A stretch of DNA of 64,000 bases from Labia minor (taxonomy: Eukaryota; Arthropoda; Insecta; Dermaptera; Spongiphoridae): the NCBI GenBank assembly GCA_963082975.1, contig OY720347.1:46686655-46750654 (forward strand), written 5' to 3'. The position numbers were made by a program, and so were the translations under genes. Position 1 is the stretch's first letter. Every line of letters starts with the position of its first letter. The notes below the pieces were generated by a model. It saw nothing but the letters and a program-made list of their open reading frames with translations. It was not told the origin of the DNA and did no database searches. Below are positions 45,642 through 57,227 of this stretch, piece after piece.

Positions 45642-46109
45642 TTATCTTCTTCTTGCCAATTTTTCTTTGATTTCCTCGTCCAATTCGCTGTCCCAATCTT
45701 TATTCATTTTCCAAGTTTCCTGTATAAGCAACTTAGGAATTAAAGTTGTTGGAGCGGCGATACCTATGACATCAAAGATCCGTTGTGTTATGGACAATAG
45801 TGACCGTCTTGTAAATCGCTCGCTTTTCAGGTCTTTTAATTCGGGCACTTTAATTACTAAAGTGTCTTCCTTCCTGTCCCATATGAGCCCTAAGAGATTC
45901 GTTTCCGTCGATGTTGTCAGAGAGGGATCAGAAAACTCCCATCCTCGCAATTCCAACTTGGCTTCTGCGAATAATGCTTTTGCTTCTTGCATGAATGTTT
46001 TTAACTGTGTCTCGTCTTCCACACTTGTGACAATTATCCATATAAAAACTTTTCTTGAGCCTTTCGATGGTTCTCCTGGTGAAAGGTTCTTCCTCGAGTG
46101 ATTCCTCAC
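45642..46109 (-). mobile_element. BEL/Pao reverse transcriptase fragment
   Basis: 155 codons open. Motifs LLGLIWDRKEDTLVIKVPEL, RSLLSITQRIFDVIGIAAPT, TLIPKLLIQETWKMNKDWDS match the connection region after the RT of BEL/Pao pol. Catalytic YMDD part and integrase are absent. With the gag at 47411-47840 it probably belonged to one element, split by the copia piece. Confidence 0.85.
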
Positions 46110-46349
46110 GTTTCAGGTGAGTTAGTTGACCATTTATCCAATTTGAAGCTAGCTAAGATAAGCATTTCATTCAATTCAATAAATATTATTAAGAATACAA
46201 TTATATTAATATAATATAATATTTACATAGGATTGGAGAATAGTAATATTATATAGATTTTACATTAACAAAATAAAAATTAGATATTATATAAAAGAAT
46301 AATTAAATTCTTAAATTATAATAGAAATTTTTTTTTCTATTGACTACAT

Positions 46350-46625
46350 TACTTGTTAAGTCCAGATTTCTTCTGGTTCTTCGACGATTAATCGGATGAT
46401 TTATCACTGTCTCGACGTCATCCTCGTTCGGCGGAATATTTTCTTTATTTGCCTTTATATCTAAAAAATTGATGTCACCACCAACTAATCTTACCGGGGT
46501 TTCAATTCATCGTGGAAAACGTCGAAATGTCGTCTATGATGATAGTAATTGAGTCCTTCTATGATATTGTGAAGAACATTCCACTCCTGTTTTAAATCCA
46601 TTCTGAAATCAAAAAAACAAAACAA
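46350..46625 (-). mobile_element. Degenerate retroelement segment, unassigned
   Basis: Reverse-strand frames give MDLKQEWNVLHNIIEGLNYY and, after a shift, RLVGGDINFLDIKANKENIP with VINHPINRRRTRRNLDLT. It looks once coding but I cannot place it in a retroelement domain. Confidence 0.35.
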
Positions 46626-46704
46626 AAATAATTAATAATAATATATAATAAAATGAAGAGGACAGATGAGGGAAGCAATATTGAAGATAGTTTGGTTGTT
46701 TTGG

Positions 46705-47148
46705 TCATAGAATTCCAACTGATCCACTAATACTCCTCCTATCTTCTTTGTTATTTGCATAATCAGCATCTGAGTATGTTTCTCTTATTTTTTGATTTGT
46801 CTTTTCATATGTCAATGCTAAATCTATAGTGTTGTATAAATATCTCAGCACTATTTTTGCTTCTAACCATGCTTGTTGATTTGATTTGTCCAAATTGACT
46901 TAAGTAGCTTGTGTATGAAATGTCTGGTCTTGTCCCTGTACTTATATACATCAAACCTCCTATTAACTCTCGATACGGTACATTCACAATTTCATCTCTT
47001 GAATTAATTTGAAAACCTTTGGTTATTGGTGTTTTCGCTCCTTTACATTCAACCATTTTCATAATATGTTTTCTTTGAGATAATTTTAATTTGTCTTTAG
47101 TTCTCTCTATTTCTATTTCTATAAAATTCTTTACATTTTGATCTTGTT
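46705..47148 (-). mobile_element. Ty1/copia RT-RNase H fragment
   Basis: Frame from about 47148: IEIEIERTKDKLKLSQRKHI, KGAKTPITKGFQ, VPYRELIGGLMYISTGTRPD and ISYTSYLSQF, then after a frameshift KIVLRYLYNTIDLALTYEK and YSDADYANNKEDRRSISGSV, which is the classic copia RT-to-RNase H transition. Dead because of the frameshift and truncation. Confidence 0.9.
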
Positions 47149-47410
47149 ATGCAAACCCAATCCAAATCTGGCATATTTATAACGAAATATTCTATCTATG
47201 TACATTCACAATTCCATGGTTCAGAGGATGTTGCATCCGTTCATCAACAGCATCTTCAGGACTTAAAAAATACATTTGTCCATATTGGTCGATTGCGAGG
47301 TGGCTTTAGGGATATCCATAATCTGCCCAATAAACCGGTACACGATTTCCGATTCCCTATTGTATCTATTATTGAGAGGGTGTTCCATACAATTTTATAA
47401 TTCTCACCCT

Positions 47411-47840
47411 TCACATCGGATACATGCCTACCAAGGCTCCTTTTAAATAATTTAATTTTTCGAGAGAGGATAAATCAACTCGATCTCCTACTATCGAACA
47501 AAAACTATTTTTAAAACTTTCCCAATTCTCAATTTTTCCAGAGAATTTGGGAATATCTAATTGAGGCAGATTTGGCTTTGCCATAATTTTAGGCCTATCG
47601 TAAATCTGCTTACGAGACTCTAGCTCGTTTTTAATTTGCCTAATTTTTAATAAAAGGCCACCCGACATGTCTAGAATTCTATTAATTATCTCAGTTGTTT
47701 CTTAATCTCCCAATGAAGCATCTGAGAGAACATCTGAGTTCACCTCGTTGATGATTCCAACTGGATCATCCGAATCGGCCTTACATATATCCCCCAAGGC
47801 GGAAGTGATGGTGTGCACAGAACCTGCACATATATTTAGG
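47411..47840 (-). mobile_element. BEL/Pao gag fragment
   Basis: LPQLDIPKFSGKIENWESFK and SSLEKLNYLKGALVG are the typical BEL gag (DUF1759-type) core. The frame extends upstream through one stop (ADSDDPVGIINEVNSDVLSD before it). Confidence 0.85.
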
Positions 47841-47860
47841 ACCAGGGTAAGTCATAAATT

Positions 47861-49375
47861 TTATTTTAGTAGCATAGCTGCTTCATCCATCAAAAAGACA
47901 TTAACTTCTGCCAATTCAGCTGCTTTATGAGATCCTGGTTTAATATTAGAAATTGATTCTGATGTTAAAGGCACCCTAAGTCTAAATGTTTTGTGGGATG
48001 TTCGCCCCTCTGGAAGTAGAATTGATGCAATTCCAGTAAATGCCATACATTTTACTTTCAAATTTAGTCCATTTATAATATTATATAAACTTTTATAAAT
48101 AAGTTTTTCCTGTGCCACCAGGCCCATCAATAAAAAACATTTTTGTCTAGATCTTCTATCATTAACAACTTGTAAAATGTTATCAACTATTTTTATTTGC
48201 CTTCCTTTAAGTAGTTGATACATTCGTTGTCCTATATTATGTGATTCATTTTTGTTTATCATTTCTCGATAGCCCTGGTTATCATAATCTTGTATGTCGT
48301 TCATTCCAAAATGTTGAACCCAATAACGAAAATCTCTAACTTCTGTTGCTTCAGTATTCAATTTATAAGCAATGATTCTATAAGCACGTTGAATTGCTTC
48401 TTCAACAGAATTTTCTGTTTGCACTGTTTCACTGATAAAATCTGCTAAATCTTTCTTGAACATTTCCCACAAATTCTTTGGATTTTCAGACCCAAATATC
48501 AGAATTTGTGTGAAGAGAGTTCTCATTGCTCTAGGCATCTTCGACATAGCAGATTCTCGTAAGCCTTCTATCCATTGTTGATCATCATATGTAAGTCCTC
48601 TAGCTAAACAAACTTGTTTATATGTTGCATATCGAATGCCATTAAATGTTAAAAGATCTTCAAAGCTTGTTCCATTCTTAACATGAAACAATAACATTCT
48701 TAAATGAAAAACTTCAGGTTGAGAAATGAAATTAACATTATGTATTCTACCGATAACTGGCTTTCGGCGAATTCTTTGCACCCATTTACTTGATTTTCCA
48801 ATCCATTTGAAGTGTTCTGGAATTTGCCAATAATAATGATAGGTTATCATCTCTAAATATCTATCTTCAGCATTTTTCAGCTCTTTGTTATGCAAAAAAT
48901 AAGCCTTTAACGTTGAACCTTTCTGTCCAATATCTGCTAAATCCTCTTGTGTTTTATCTATATTTGTCATTCGATATTACCCAGATAGATGAATATCTAA
49001 CGTTGTACGAAATGGCTTTTCTTTTGAAGCTCATTACCAAATAATTGCCAACTTGCTTCTGGTGCTGTTATGCATCTGCCTTCAAACGTACGTATCTACT
49101 TCATTGTACATAAGTCTGCTTTGATCTTCAACTATTTTAATAGATGCACAATCATGTCCTTTATAGATATATTTATATAAATATTTTTTACAGCACGAAT
49201 GCTTCCTACATATTCAACGTTAATATGACATCCATATTTTTTCAAAAGATAAGCATTGTATGGAGCAACATGACGGTTATCTCTTGTTATTCTTGAACCA
49301 TTTTTGTTCTTGCGAGAAACAGCTAATTCATGAGAAAATTCTAAACTCTGTTTATCCAATTGAGAATTATATCGA
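47861..49375 (-). mobile_element. Helitron helicase domain, frameshifted and truncated
   Basis: From 49359: ELAVSRKNKNGSRITRDNRH, APYNAYLLKKYGCHINVEYV (Rep-helicase linker). From 48970: VFHLRMLLFHVKNGTSFEDL, LARGLTYDDQQWIEGL, FGSENPKNLWEMFKKDL, and a Pif1-type helicase start. The Walker A string FIDGPGGTGKT is encoded at about 48120-48090 but in another frame than its neighbours, so two small indels flank or break it. VFLMDEAAML near 47890 is the Walker B box. Helicase motifs after that are missing. The reading resumes at higher coordinates beyond the hAT insertion. Confidence 0.88.
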
Positions 49376-49523
49376 CGTCTATATTATGGTCTATTACAGT
49401 GTTTCTCAATCTTTTTGGTCCGCGACCCCCTCTTACACTTAAAAATTTCAAAGGACCCCCGAAGAATTGGTATGTGTAGAAAACATCTCAGAGGGAGGAA
49501 GAAGGGGTGAAAATCATTTACAT

Positions 49524-51882
49524 TCAGAAGGAGTTCATTGCTAATTCAGCGAGTATTGGATACTTTGTTTTCAGACGAAGCCAAAAACAATTTAATGTTT
49601 GCTTACTAAATTCGATTTTAAGATTTATGTCACAACTGCAAGTATTGCACATATAACGGCTTTCCTTCCTTTTTCTTTTTCCCTTATTATCTCTTTTGGA
49701 ACAGCACACAGCACAATATCTTGTGGGCGCTTCTTTTTTTGGCGTTGGTGGAACAAAACTGGGAAAATGACGTTCTGTTAGTCGTAAGATACCAGAAGAT
49801 TTTGGTCTACCTGATTTTTTTATATTTATTTCACTATGGTAATTTTGAATAAGTCTCTCTACCAGTTTGCTTCTAAAATCTAAATTAGATTTTTCACCTC
49901 CAATTTTCTTGTACAAAACAAAAGCGTTCCAAATACATATGTCTAACAAATGAAAAAATAATTTCTTATAATATTTTTTGCCCCTCTTTCTAATAATCGG
50001 ATAATCGTGTAAATGTTGATCTAGACGATCAACGCCTCCCATCGTTTCGTTATAATCTATAACTAGTTTTGGCTTAAATATAACATTGCCATCTTTATCT
50101 GTTTTATTTGTTGTTCCTTTTTCCGTACTGTGAACTGTAGATAACAAACAAATGTCTCTTTTGTCTTGCCACTTCATTACCATTACTTTTCCTCGTTGAG
50201 CAGCTACTATCTCACCCTTCTTTAATTTTTTTGTTTGAATAGATTTTGATATATCTTTTCTATTTTTTCTAACAGTCCCATATGTGGTCCGTCTTATGAT
50301 TTACTAAAAAATCTGCCAATTGTGGTGAAGTATAATAATTGTCAGTGGTGAGGCAGTAGCCCTGGTTCATAAGGGGTTCTAGTAACGATACGACGATTTG
50401 AGATGTAACCGGCATATCTTTATATTTCTCATCTATTATTGTGCCTTTCCCTGTGTATATAATAAAAGAAAAAAGATAGCCACTTTTAGATTCACACAAT
50501 AAATACAATTTTATTCCAAATCTCGCTCTTTTTAGTGGAATATACTGCATCAATCCTAATCGACCTTTGTAAAGCATTAGGCTTTCATCAATTGTTATAT
50601 CCCTTTCTGGTATATATAAACTAGAACATTTATTATTTATTATTTCATAAATGGGCCAAATTTTACAAAGCTTTGGATTGGGATGTGTATTTATGTCAAA
50701 TGTTTCATTGTTACTAAAATGTAAGTTCCTTTTTATACTAATATATCTTCTTAGGTTCATCAATTTTGAAAAATAGGAGTACTCCACATTTCATTACTTG
50801 ACCAATACATTCTTTCTTCTGGTTTTTTGATAAGCCCCTGAAGTATACAGATGGCAAAAAATATCATTATTTCATTTTTGTCGACATTTTTCCATTGACT
50901 GGTAGATCTACCAGGATGTTGTTCAGCATATCTATTCGTTTCCAATACAATAATATCCAACAGAGAATCATCAAAAAATAATTTGAAATACTCCAGTACA
51001 TCAAAATTATCTTCAAAAAGAAAAGTTGTACCTGGAGTGGCAACAAATTGAAATCTTGGTGGAGGTGGATTTGGTTGGCTATCGCTTATCTGCTTCCAAT
51101 CAACAGCGATATCTTCATCTGAACTATCTTCAGAATCACTGGAATAAATATCAGAATCTTCTGAACCACTTTCTGACAAATTTGCGTATTCATATTCAGA
51201 TTCGGAATCCGTCATTTTTCGTTATATATTTTACTAAAATAAAATGTAAAATAAAATCTAAAATAAAATAGTAATTTTTATTTGAAAAGTAAGAAACGTA
51301 CCCTTTTTTACAGTAAATATCAATTATATTATATCTTTATATATTTTACCACTAATAATATCTATAAAAGATAACAAACAATTGTCTTTGTATAAATTTA
51401 CTTTGATAACGTCCACTGTTTTCAAGACTGACTCAAATATTTCTGTTTCTATATTGGAAACCACGTGTATAAAAATTTAGTAAACAACAAGTAGACAAGT
51501 GGCGGCATAAATTAGTCATAAAAAGGATCATAAAAGTGCCGACATAAAGAGTGCTAAGTAGGTAAAAAATAATAGATATATACTATTTTATTTTTCATTT
51601 TATTTTAGTAAATTATATTCTAGCAAATGTCGGGATATTTGCAAAGGCTATATTTAATTCTTAAAAAAAAGTTTTAGAGATTACAATGTAGACCGATATA
51701 TGACTAATGTTAAAAAAACAGACTTGTATCCCAGTTTTTATATAATTATTTTCAATCCTCGAATATATTCGAGTGTAAACATTAAGGTAGAATAAAATGC
51801 GCTGACGCTCGAGTTAACTCGAGTGTGCACATTTAGGCCAGTTTGATGCGCTCGAGTATATTCGAGCGTGCACGTTAAGGGG
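49524..51882 (-). mobile_element. piggyBac transposase, three frames, plus 5' terminal region
   Basis: Order on the minus strand: 51215-50760 (acidic start DSESEYEYANLSESGSED, then FLFEDNFDVLEYFKLFFDDS), 50787-50269 (ERDITIDESLMLYKGRLGLM with the catalytic DE-type Asp, then CLTTDNYYTSPQLADFL with the second Asp), 50183-49524 (YNETMGGVDRLDQHLHDY with the third Asp, and a C-terminal CAVCCSKRDNKGKRKRKESR cysteine finger). Frameshifts near 50770 and 50281 break it. The 5' end is CCCCTTAACGTGCACGCTCG beside TTAA (51883-51886). The 3' terminal repeat was not found. Confidence 0.92.
51758..51866. repeat. Three 16-bp palindromes near the piggyBac 5' end
   Basis: CTCGAATATATTCGAG (51758-51773), CTCGAGTTAACTCGAG (51808-51823) and CTCGAGTATATTCGAG (51851-51866), each followed by a similar word (TGTAAACATTAAGG, TGTGCACATTTAGG, CGTGCACGTTAAGG). 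The last word is the terminal repeat itself. Confidence 0.9.
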
Positions 51883-51886
51883 TTAA

Positions 51887-52226
51887 CTCTTAAAAATATG
51901 TCTTCGCCTGTTGTATAACTTTTCTTATATTCTACAGGTTTTGTTGAATAAGCAGCATGTTTGATGTTGAAATGCCTTAGTAATTTTGAAGGTTTCATGC
52001 TTTCAGCCGCCAAAGTATCATTACATAATAAACATAATGGTAGTTGTTCGTCATGTGTACCAGCAGTAAATGTAAATCCGTATTGTAAATATGATTCATT
52101 ATACTTTCTCTTTTTCTTAAAAGCTTGTTCCGATTTTGGATCCATTTCTGTTTTTTTACTGCTTCCAGCTTCGGCAAGATCACTTGCATCTACACTCGTA
52201 GCTTTCCTTTTCAACCATTTATCCAT
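51887..52226 (-). mobile_element. hAT transposase N-terminus (BED finger)
   Basis: MDKWLKRKATSVDASDLAEA, then YNESYLQYGFTFTAGTHDEQ and CLLCNDTLAAESMKPSKLLR..HFNIKH: a C2-H2 BED-type finger as in ZBED5-like hAT proteins. The coding sequence is cut at GEDIFLRVN by the piggyBac TTAA site. Confidence 0.88.
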
Positions 52227-52696
52227 ATTTATGGAATAATACGGTAAATGGTATAAAAATCAATTTAAATAATTATTAAATGAAGTTTTTTTGTGTGGAA
52301 CTATGTACCAGTTTTGGCATAACAACTTTGATTTTGAAAGGTCAATTAGAATAGCTTCCTAAGCTTGCACGCCCGTTATTAATTTTATTCAAGACGTTAT
52401 TACGGGTATTTTAGCTTAGGTTGTTCATTATTAACACTCATATTACTAAGTTATTCACCGCATAATAAAAGTAAATAAATAAATACAAAAACAAATACTT
52501 ACCTTTATTTTCATATATAACAGTATATAAAACACACAAAAATAGTTAATGAGCACTTTTAGTTTGAATTACAATATTTTGAAATCGACGTGCATACAGA
52601 GGTAGCCCGGCTAACGAACTTAGCGAACACGGTTCCAAATCAGTGATGCCAGAAATGAAAAAGATATGAAGGGGGGAGATGCGGGGGAACCCTAGT

Positions 52697-52764
52697 GCGT
52701 CGACTCGGATCTTTCTAGGAAACAACCCATTCTTATTGGTTGTTGCAAAGAGCCGAGTCGACGC
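52697..52764. repeat. Stem-loop in the hAT 5' region
   Basis: TGCGTCGACTCGG pairs with CCGAGTCGACGCA, and inside it AACAACC pairs with GGTTGTT around a short loop. It lies upstream of the transposase start. Confidence 0.8.
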
Positions 52765-53011
52765 ATAAGAGTCTCTTTTACATCCCCTACCTACATATCT
52801 TTTTTCTTTCTGGTAAGACTGTTCCAAATGAGAACATTATTCTATCATAGATTAGGCGGAGAGGAGAAACTCGGGGGATTCCCCAATATCGCACAAATTT
52901 TTGAATGTTATATTCAGGCACGTATTAAAATATTTTTATTATTTTTTTATATTTATAATAACAATTTATTTTTTAACAATTTTTAAATTAATAAAATTTT
53001 TGAAACAAAAA

Positions 53012-54779
53012 TTAATTTGTCATCAGTTTTTTTGCGACCCCCCAAATATTTTTCGCGACCCCCACTTTGAGAATCACTGGTCTATTACATGGTGCATTTG
53101 GGTTCAAATTTCTACACGGATTATGAATCATCCATTTTAACACCAACCTTCTCAATTCAGAATCCTCGTTGTTAGGGATTTCAGCTGAAATTAAGTCGTC
53201 TAGTTCTTGTGTATTAACAAGTTTATCTTCATTAACCATGATCAATAAATTATGCATATGTGGAAGACCGCGTTTCTGGAATTCAATTGTATATACATAA
53301 GCTGCAACCTTTCCAAAAATTTGTTTTTTAGACAATTCTTCAATTATATTGTAATGGGTAGGATCTAGTACAAACAAAATGTTAATTTAAAATTTTATTA
53401 ATTTTCTTTGATTGTTAAATCAAATAATTTAATAATGTGTACATTACAAAAAGTTTGTGGTGTTTTAATTTAACAACAATTATCACCTAAATTACAATAT
53501 TATCAAATTTAATTTTGCAAATTCGTGCGACGAGGTCAGGTCGATCTTGAGCGAATTGTTCTATTGTAACATTATTTTCCAATGTTATTTTTGCTGCATT
53601 TTTAATTTCAGGCCATTCAGGATTAGATGTCACTGTGATAAAGAAATCTGGTGATCCATAACGATATTTAATAGCCATCTCATCTTCAAAATGCTCGACA
53701 TAATATCGCGTTGATCCAGTAAATGACGATGGTAGAATTATTTTCCCACCTACCACTGCATTTTTTTTCAGTCAATTTGTTTATTAAACGGGTAACTCTA
53801 ACGTATTGATCTGCAAGAATTTTTTTTGGTTAGCCTTGATCCTTTGAATACGATCACGCTCTACACGAATATATGTATCGACGAGATATTGTTGAAAAAG
53901 ACGCCCACTGAAATGTAAAGCGTTGAACTTTATTTCACGCAAATCAGCACCCATTATAGTGTCATCAGGCAAAATATATTTACAGAATTTTGCACAAATG
54001 CGATTCGATATTGTGCAAATTCTAACCGAGTAAGATGATTGCGGTTGGCATAAGGGATACTTAAAGCTGAATCAACAGAATATCCAAATGTACCATCTGG
54101 GTAGAATACTGGGTACGTAAAAGGTTCCACTCGTTTATCAGCATTTTTTAAATTGATGATTTGTCTACCACGTTGATAAACTATCATCTCATTATCCGGA
54201 AAACTTTGATCAGTGTTTAGTGTTATAACTGCACACACTTCATTAGATAAAGGCACATTAAATCTTCGATAATCCATACTTTCATCAATAATAAAGAAAA
54301 GTTTTACTAATGGAGGTGGAATACCTTCTCTATTCGCACGTAAGTTAACTTCTTTTTCCATTTCATGCATCATCATATACGATTGTGCAAAATTGTTTTG
54401 ATATCGAAATATTTGCTCTAGCAATTCTAAAAGATCTCTATTGTCCATATTCCGGTCTTTCCAAAACACTATTACTGTTTTGTGCCGGATGTGCTGCCAA
54501 ATTCATTTTATGATAAACTTGTCCGCAAGCAGTAAAGCTATAAATTCCATAATTGTTAATAGTCCAATCATCCTTTACATTAAACGAAGCAAAAGCAAAA
54601 CACGAATTCAAGTTTCGAATTCTTTTATGAAATTGTCCAGCAAATGGATGCTGTTTTAAAAATAGACGTACCAATTCATTTGTAAATTGCGCTTGTTCAA
54701 ATGCTATCCGGCCATGTAAACAACAATCACCAAATGAGTCACGGTGAATTTGATTATATACACGTTCCTCAGGAAAATG
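53012..54779 (-). mobile_element. Helitron N-terminal and Rep (HUH) region
   Basis: From 54779 down: FPEERVYNQIHRDSFGDCCL, FAGQFHKRIRNLNSCFAFAS, a shifted frame NFAQSYMMMHEMEKEVNLRA and VCAVITLNTDQSFPDNEMIV, PFTYPVFYPDGTFGY, LHFSGRLFQQYLVDTYIRVE, YGSPDFFITVTSNPEWPEI, and KRGLPHMHNLLIMV, whose HMH is the HUH endonuclease metal site. At least three frame breaks. The first residue block is joined in unit 2 to gypsy gag. Confidence 0.9.
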
Positions 54780-54863
54780 TGCGCTCATGGTGGGCAGGCG
54801 TTGCAACCAGAGGGAGGGCGTGAGGTCCTCGGGGACGGCGTTGGCCTTGGCCAGTGTGAGCAT
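54438..54863 (-). other. In-frame gypsy gag - Helitron fusion frame at the duplication junction
   Basis: The 141-codon frame begins with gag residues MLTLAKANAVPEDLTPSLWL..LPTMSAH and passes at base 54779/54780 without a stop into Helitron residues FPEERVYNQIHRDSFGDCCL. It is created by the tandem junction. No evidence that it is expressed. Confidence 0.8.
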
Positions 54864-55206
54864 CTCTCGGAGTAGCTCCGACGGCTTCCGATCTCCAAGG
54901 GGCGCTTCCTCTAGTAGTTGTTTCAGCTGCTGTTGTTTGGTCGGGTCGAGGCGGCTGATGAGTCCTTCCTTTAACTTGGCGTATTTGCCGTCGTTGGGGA
55001 GGGGGGGGGGGGTCCTCGATAATGTCCTCCACTAGGGCGACTTCGCTGGCTTCAAGACGAGACAAGATGTGGTAGTACCTTGTCTCGTCCTGGGTTATGC
55101 CTGCCAGGGTGAACTGCGCTTCTGCGACGGCGAACCATGGTCCGGGCCGTTCGTGCCAAAATGGCGGGAGTTTGACCGCCATGTGTTGGATCGCTGGCGT
55201 GCTCAT
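54780..55206 (-). mobile_element. Unit 2: gypsy gag N-terminal part
   Basis: Same gag start (MSTPAIQHMAVKLPPFWHER) as 45389, but the G-run differs (G4AG12), so the frame after it reads differently. The zinc-knuckle and protease parts are not in this copy. Confidence 0.9.
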
Positions 55207-55457
55207 TCTGGGGTCACCAATATAGGGTTAGCAAATAACACTATGTCAAGAAATAAATCGTTTTATTTATCATAATTGTAATCGTAATCGTAATCGTTAT
55301 GAGCAAGTCGTAATGCAGCAGATCCCTTCGTGGCGACGAGATCCCTTGCTTAACTCCCGCTCGAAGCTGGCACACAAAACATTTTTAGAATGTCGCGTGA
55401 GTCGTCATAGTGGTCTGTGTTGTGTGTTGTTTTGTGTTTGTTGCCACAAGACAAACT
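55207..55457 (-). mobile_element. Unit 2: gypsy leader/LTR region
   Basis: Copy of 45390-45640, with TTGGTGACCCC next to gag. Confidence 0.5.
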
Positions 55458-55458
55458 T

Positions 55459-55926
55459 TTATCTTCTTCTTGCCAATTTTTCTTTGATTTCCTCGTCCAA
55501 TTCGCTGTCCCAATCTTTATTCATTTTCCAAGTTTCCTGTATAAGCAACTTAGGAATTAAAGTTGTTGGAGCGGCGATACCTATGACATCAAAGATCCGT
55601 TGTGTTATGGACAATAGTGACCGTCTTGTAAATCGCTCGCTTTTCAGGTCTTTTAATTCGGGCACTTTAATTACTAAAGTGTCTTCCTTCCTGTCCCATA
55701 TGAGCCCTAAGAGATTCGTTTCCGTCGATGTTGTCAGAGAGGGATCAGAAAACTCCCATCCTCGCAATTCCAACTTGGCTTCTGCGAATAATGCTTTTGC
55801 TTCTTGCATGAATGTTTTTAACTGTGTCTCGTCTTCCACACTTGTGACAATTATCCATATAAAAACTTTTCTTGAGCCTTTCGATGGTTCTCCTGGTGAA
55901 AGGTTCTTCCTCGAGTGATTCCTCAC
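55459..55926 (-). mobile_element. Unit 2: BEL/Pao RT fragment
   Basis: Peptide identical to 45642-46109. Confidence 0.85.
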
Positions 55927-56521
55927 GTTTCAGGTGAGTTAGTTGACCATTTATCCAATTTGAAGCTAGCTAAGATAAGCATTTCATTCAATTCAATAAA
56001 TATTATTAAGAATACAATTATATTAATATAATATAATATTTACATAGGATTGGAGAATAGTAATATTATATAGATTTTACATTAACAAAATAAAAATTAG
56101 ATATTATATAAAAGAATAATTAAATTCTTAAATTATAATAGAAATTTTTTTTTCTATTGACTACATTACTTGTTAAGTCCAGATTTCTTCTGGTTCTTCG
56201 ACGATTAATCGGATGATTTATCACTGTCTCGACGTCATCCTCGTTCGGCGGAATATTTTCTTTATTTGCCTTTATATCTAAAAAATTGATGTCACCACCA
56301 ACTAATCTTACCGGGGTTTCAATTCATCGTGGAAAACGTCGAAATGTCGTCTATGATGATAGTAATTGAGTCCTTCTATGATATTGTGAAGAACATTCCA
56401 CTCCTGTTTTAAATCCATTCTGAAATCAAAAAAACAAAACAAAAATAATTAATAATAATATATAATAAAATGAAGAGGACAGATGAGGGAAGCAATATTG
56501 AAGATAGTTTGGTTGTTTTGG

Positions 56522-56965
56522 TCATAGAATTCCAACTGATCCACTAATACTCCTCCTATCTTCTTTGTTATTTGCATAATCAGCATCTGAGTATGTTTCT
56601 CTTATTTTTTGATTTGTCTTTTCATATGTCAATGCTAAATCTATAGTGTTGTATAAATATCTCAGCACTATTTTTGCTTCTAACCATGCTTGTTGATTTG
56701 ATTTGTCCAAATTGACTTAAGTAGCTTGTGTATGAAATGTCTGGTCTTGTCCCTGTACTTATATACATCAAACCTCCTATTAACTCTCGATACGGTACAT
56801 TCACAATTTCATCTCTTGAATTAATTTGAAAACCTTTGGTTATTGGTGTTTTCGCTCCTTTACATTCAACCATTTTCATAATATGTTTTCTTTGAGATAA
56901 TTTTAATTTGTCTTTAGTTCTCTCTATTTCTATTTCTATAAAATTCTTTACATTTTGATCTTGTT
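56522..56965 (-). mobile_element. Unit 2: copia RT-RNase H fragment
   Basis: Peptides identical to 46705-47148, with the same frameshift. Confidence 0.9.
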
Positions 56966-57227
56966 ATGCAAACCCAATCCAAATCTGGCATATTTATAAC
57001 GAAATATTCTATCTATGTACATTCACAATTCCATGGTTCAGAGGATGTTGCATCCGTTCATCAACAGCATCTTCAGGACTTAAAAAATACATTTGTCCAT
57101 ATTGGTCGATTGCGAGGTGGCTTTAGGGATATCCATAATCTGCCCAATAAACCGGTACACGATTTCCGATTCCCTATTGTATCTATTATTGAGAGGGTGT
57201 TCCATACAATTTTATAATTCTCACCCT

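Larger units (their letters stand above)
49397..53079 (-). mobile_element. hAT element inserted in the Helitron, with 8-bp target duplication
   Basis: Ends CAGTGTTTCTCAATC and (inverse) TTTGAGAATCACTG, each followed inward by GCGACCCCC-type text. GTCTATTA flanks both sides (49389-49396, 53080-53087). The minus-strand protein start at 52226 is a BED-finger hAT transposase. A piggyBac element sits inside (49524-51882) and the hAT C-terminus is gone. Confidence 0.9.
44965..54779. repeat. Tandem duplication unit 1 (9,815 bp)
   Basis: The sequence from TGCGCTCATGGTGGGCAGGC at 44965 recurs from 54780. The offset is 9,815 before and 9,817 after the G-run at 45181, and stays constant to the window end. 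Found differences: G at 45131 versus T at 54946, and G15 versus G4AG12 in the G-run. All predicted peptides after that are identical. Confidence 0.95.

Noticed and set aside
45496..46101. 201-codon plus-strand frame (also 55313-55918)
   Set aside because: Antisense shadow of the BEL/Pao RT fragment, whose minus-strand peptide has clear family motifs.
47149..47400. Minus-strand text with a VYWADYG string, tudor- or actin-like at first sight (also 56966-57217)
   Set aside because: The match is only a few residues, with stops close by; not enough to call a domain.
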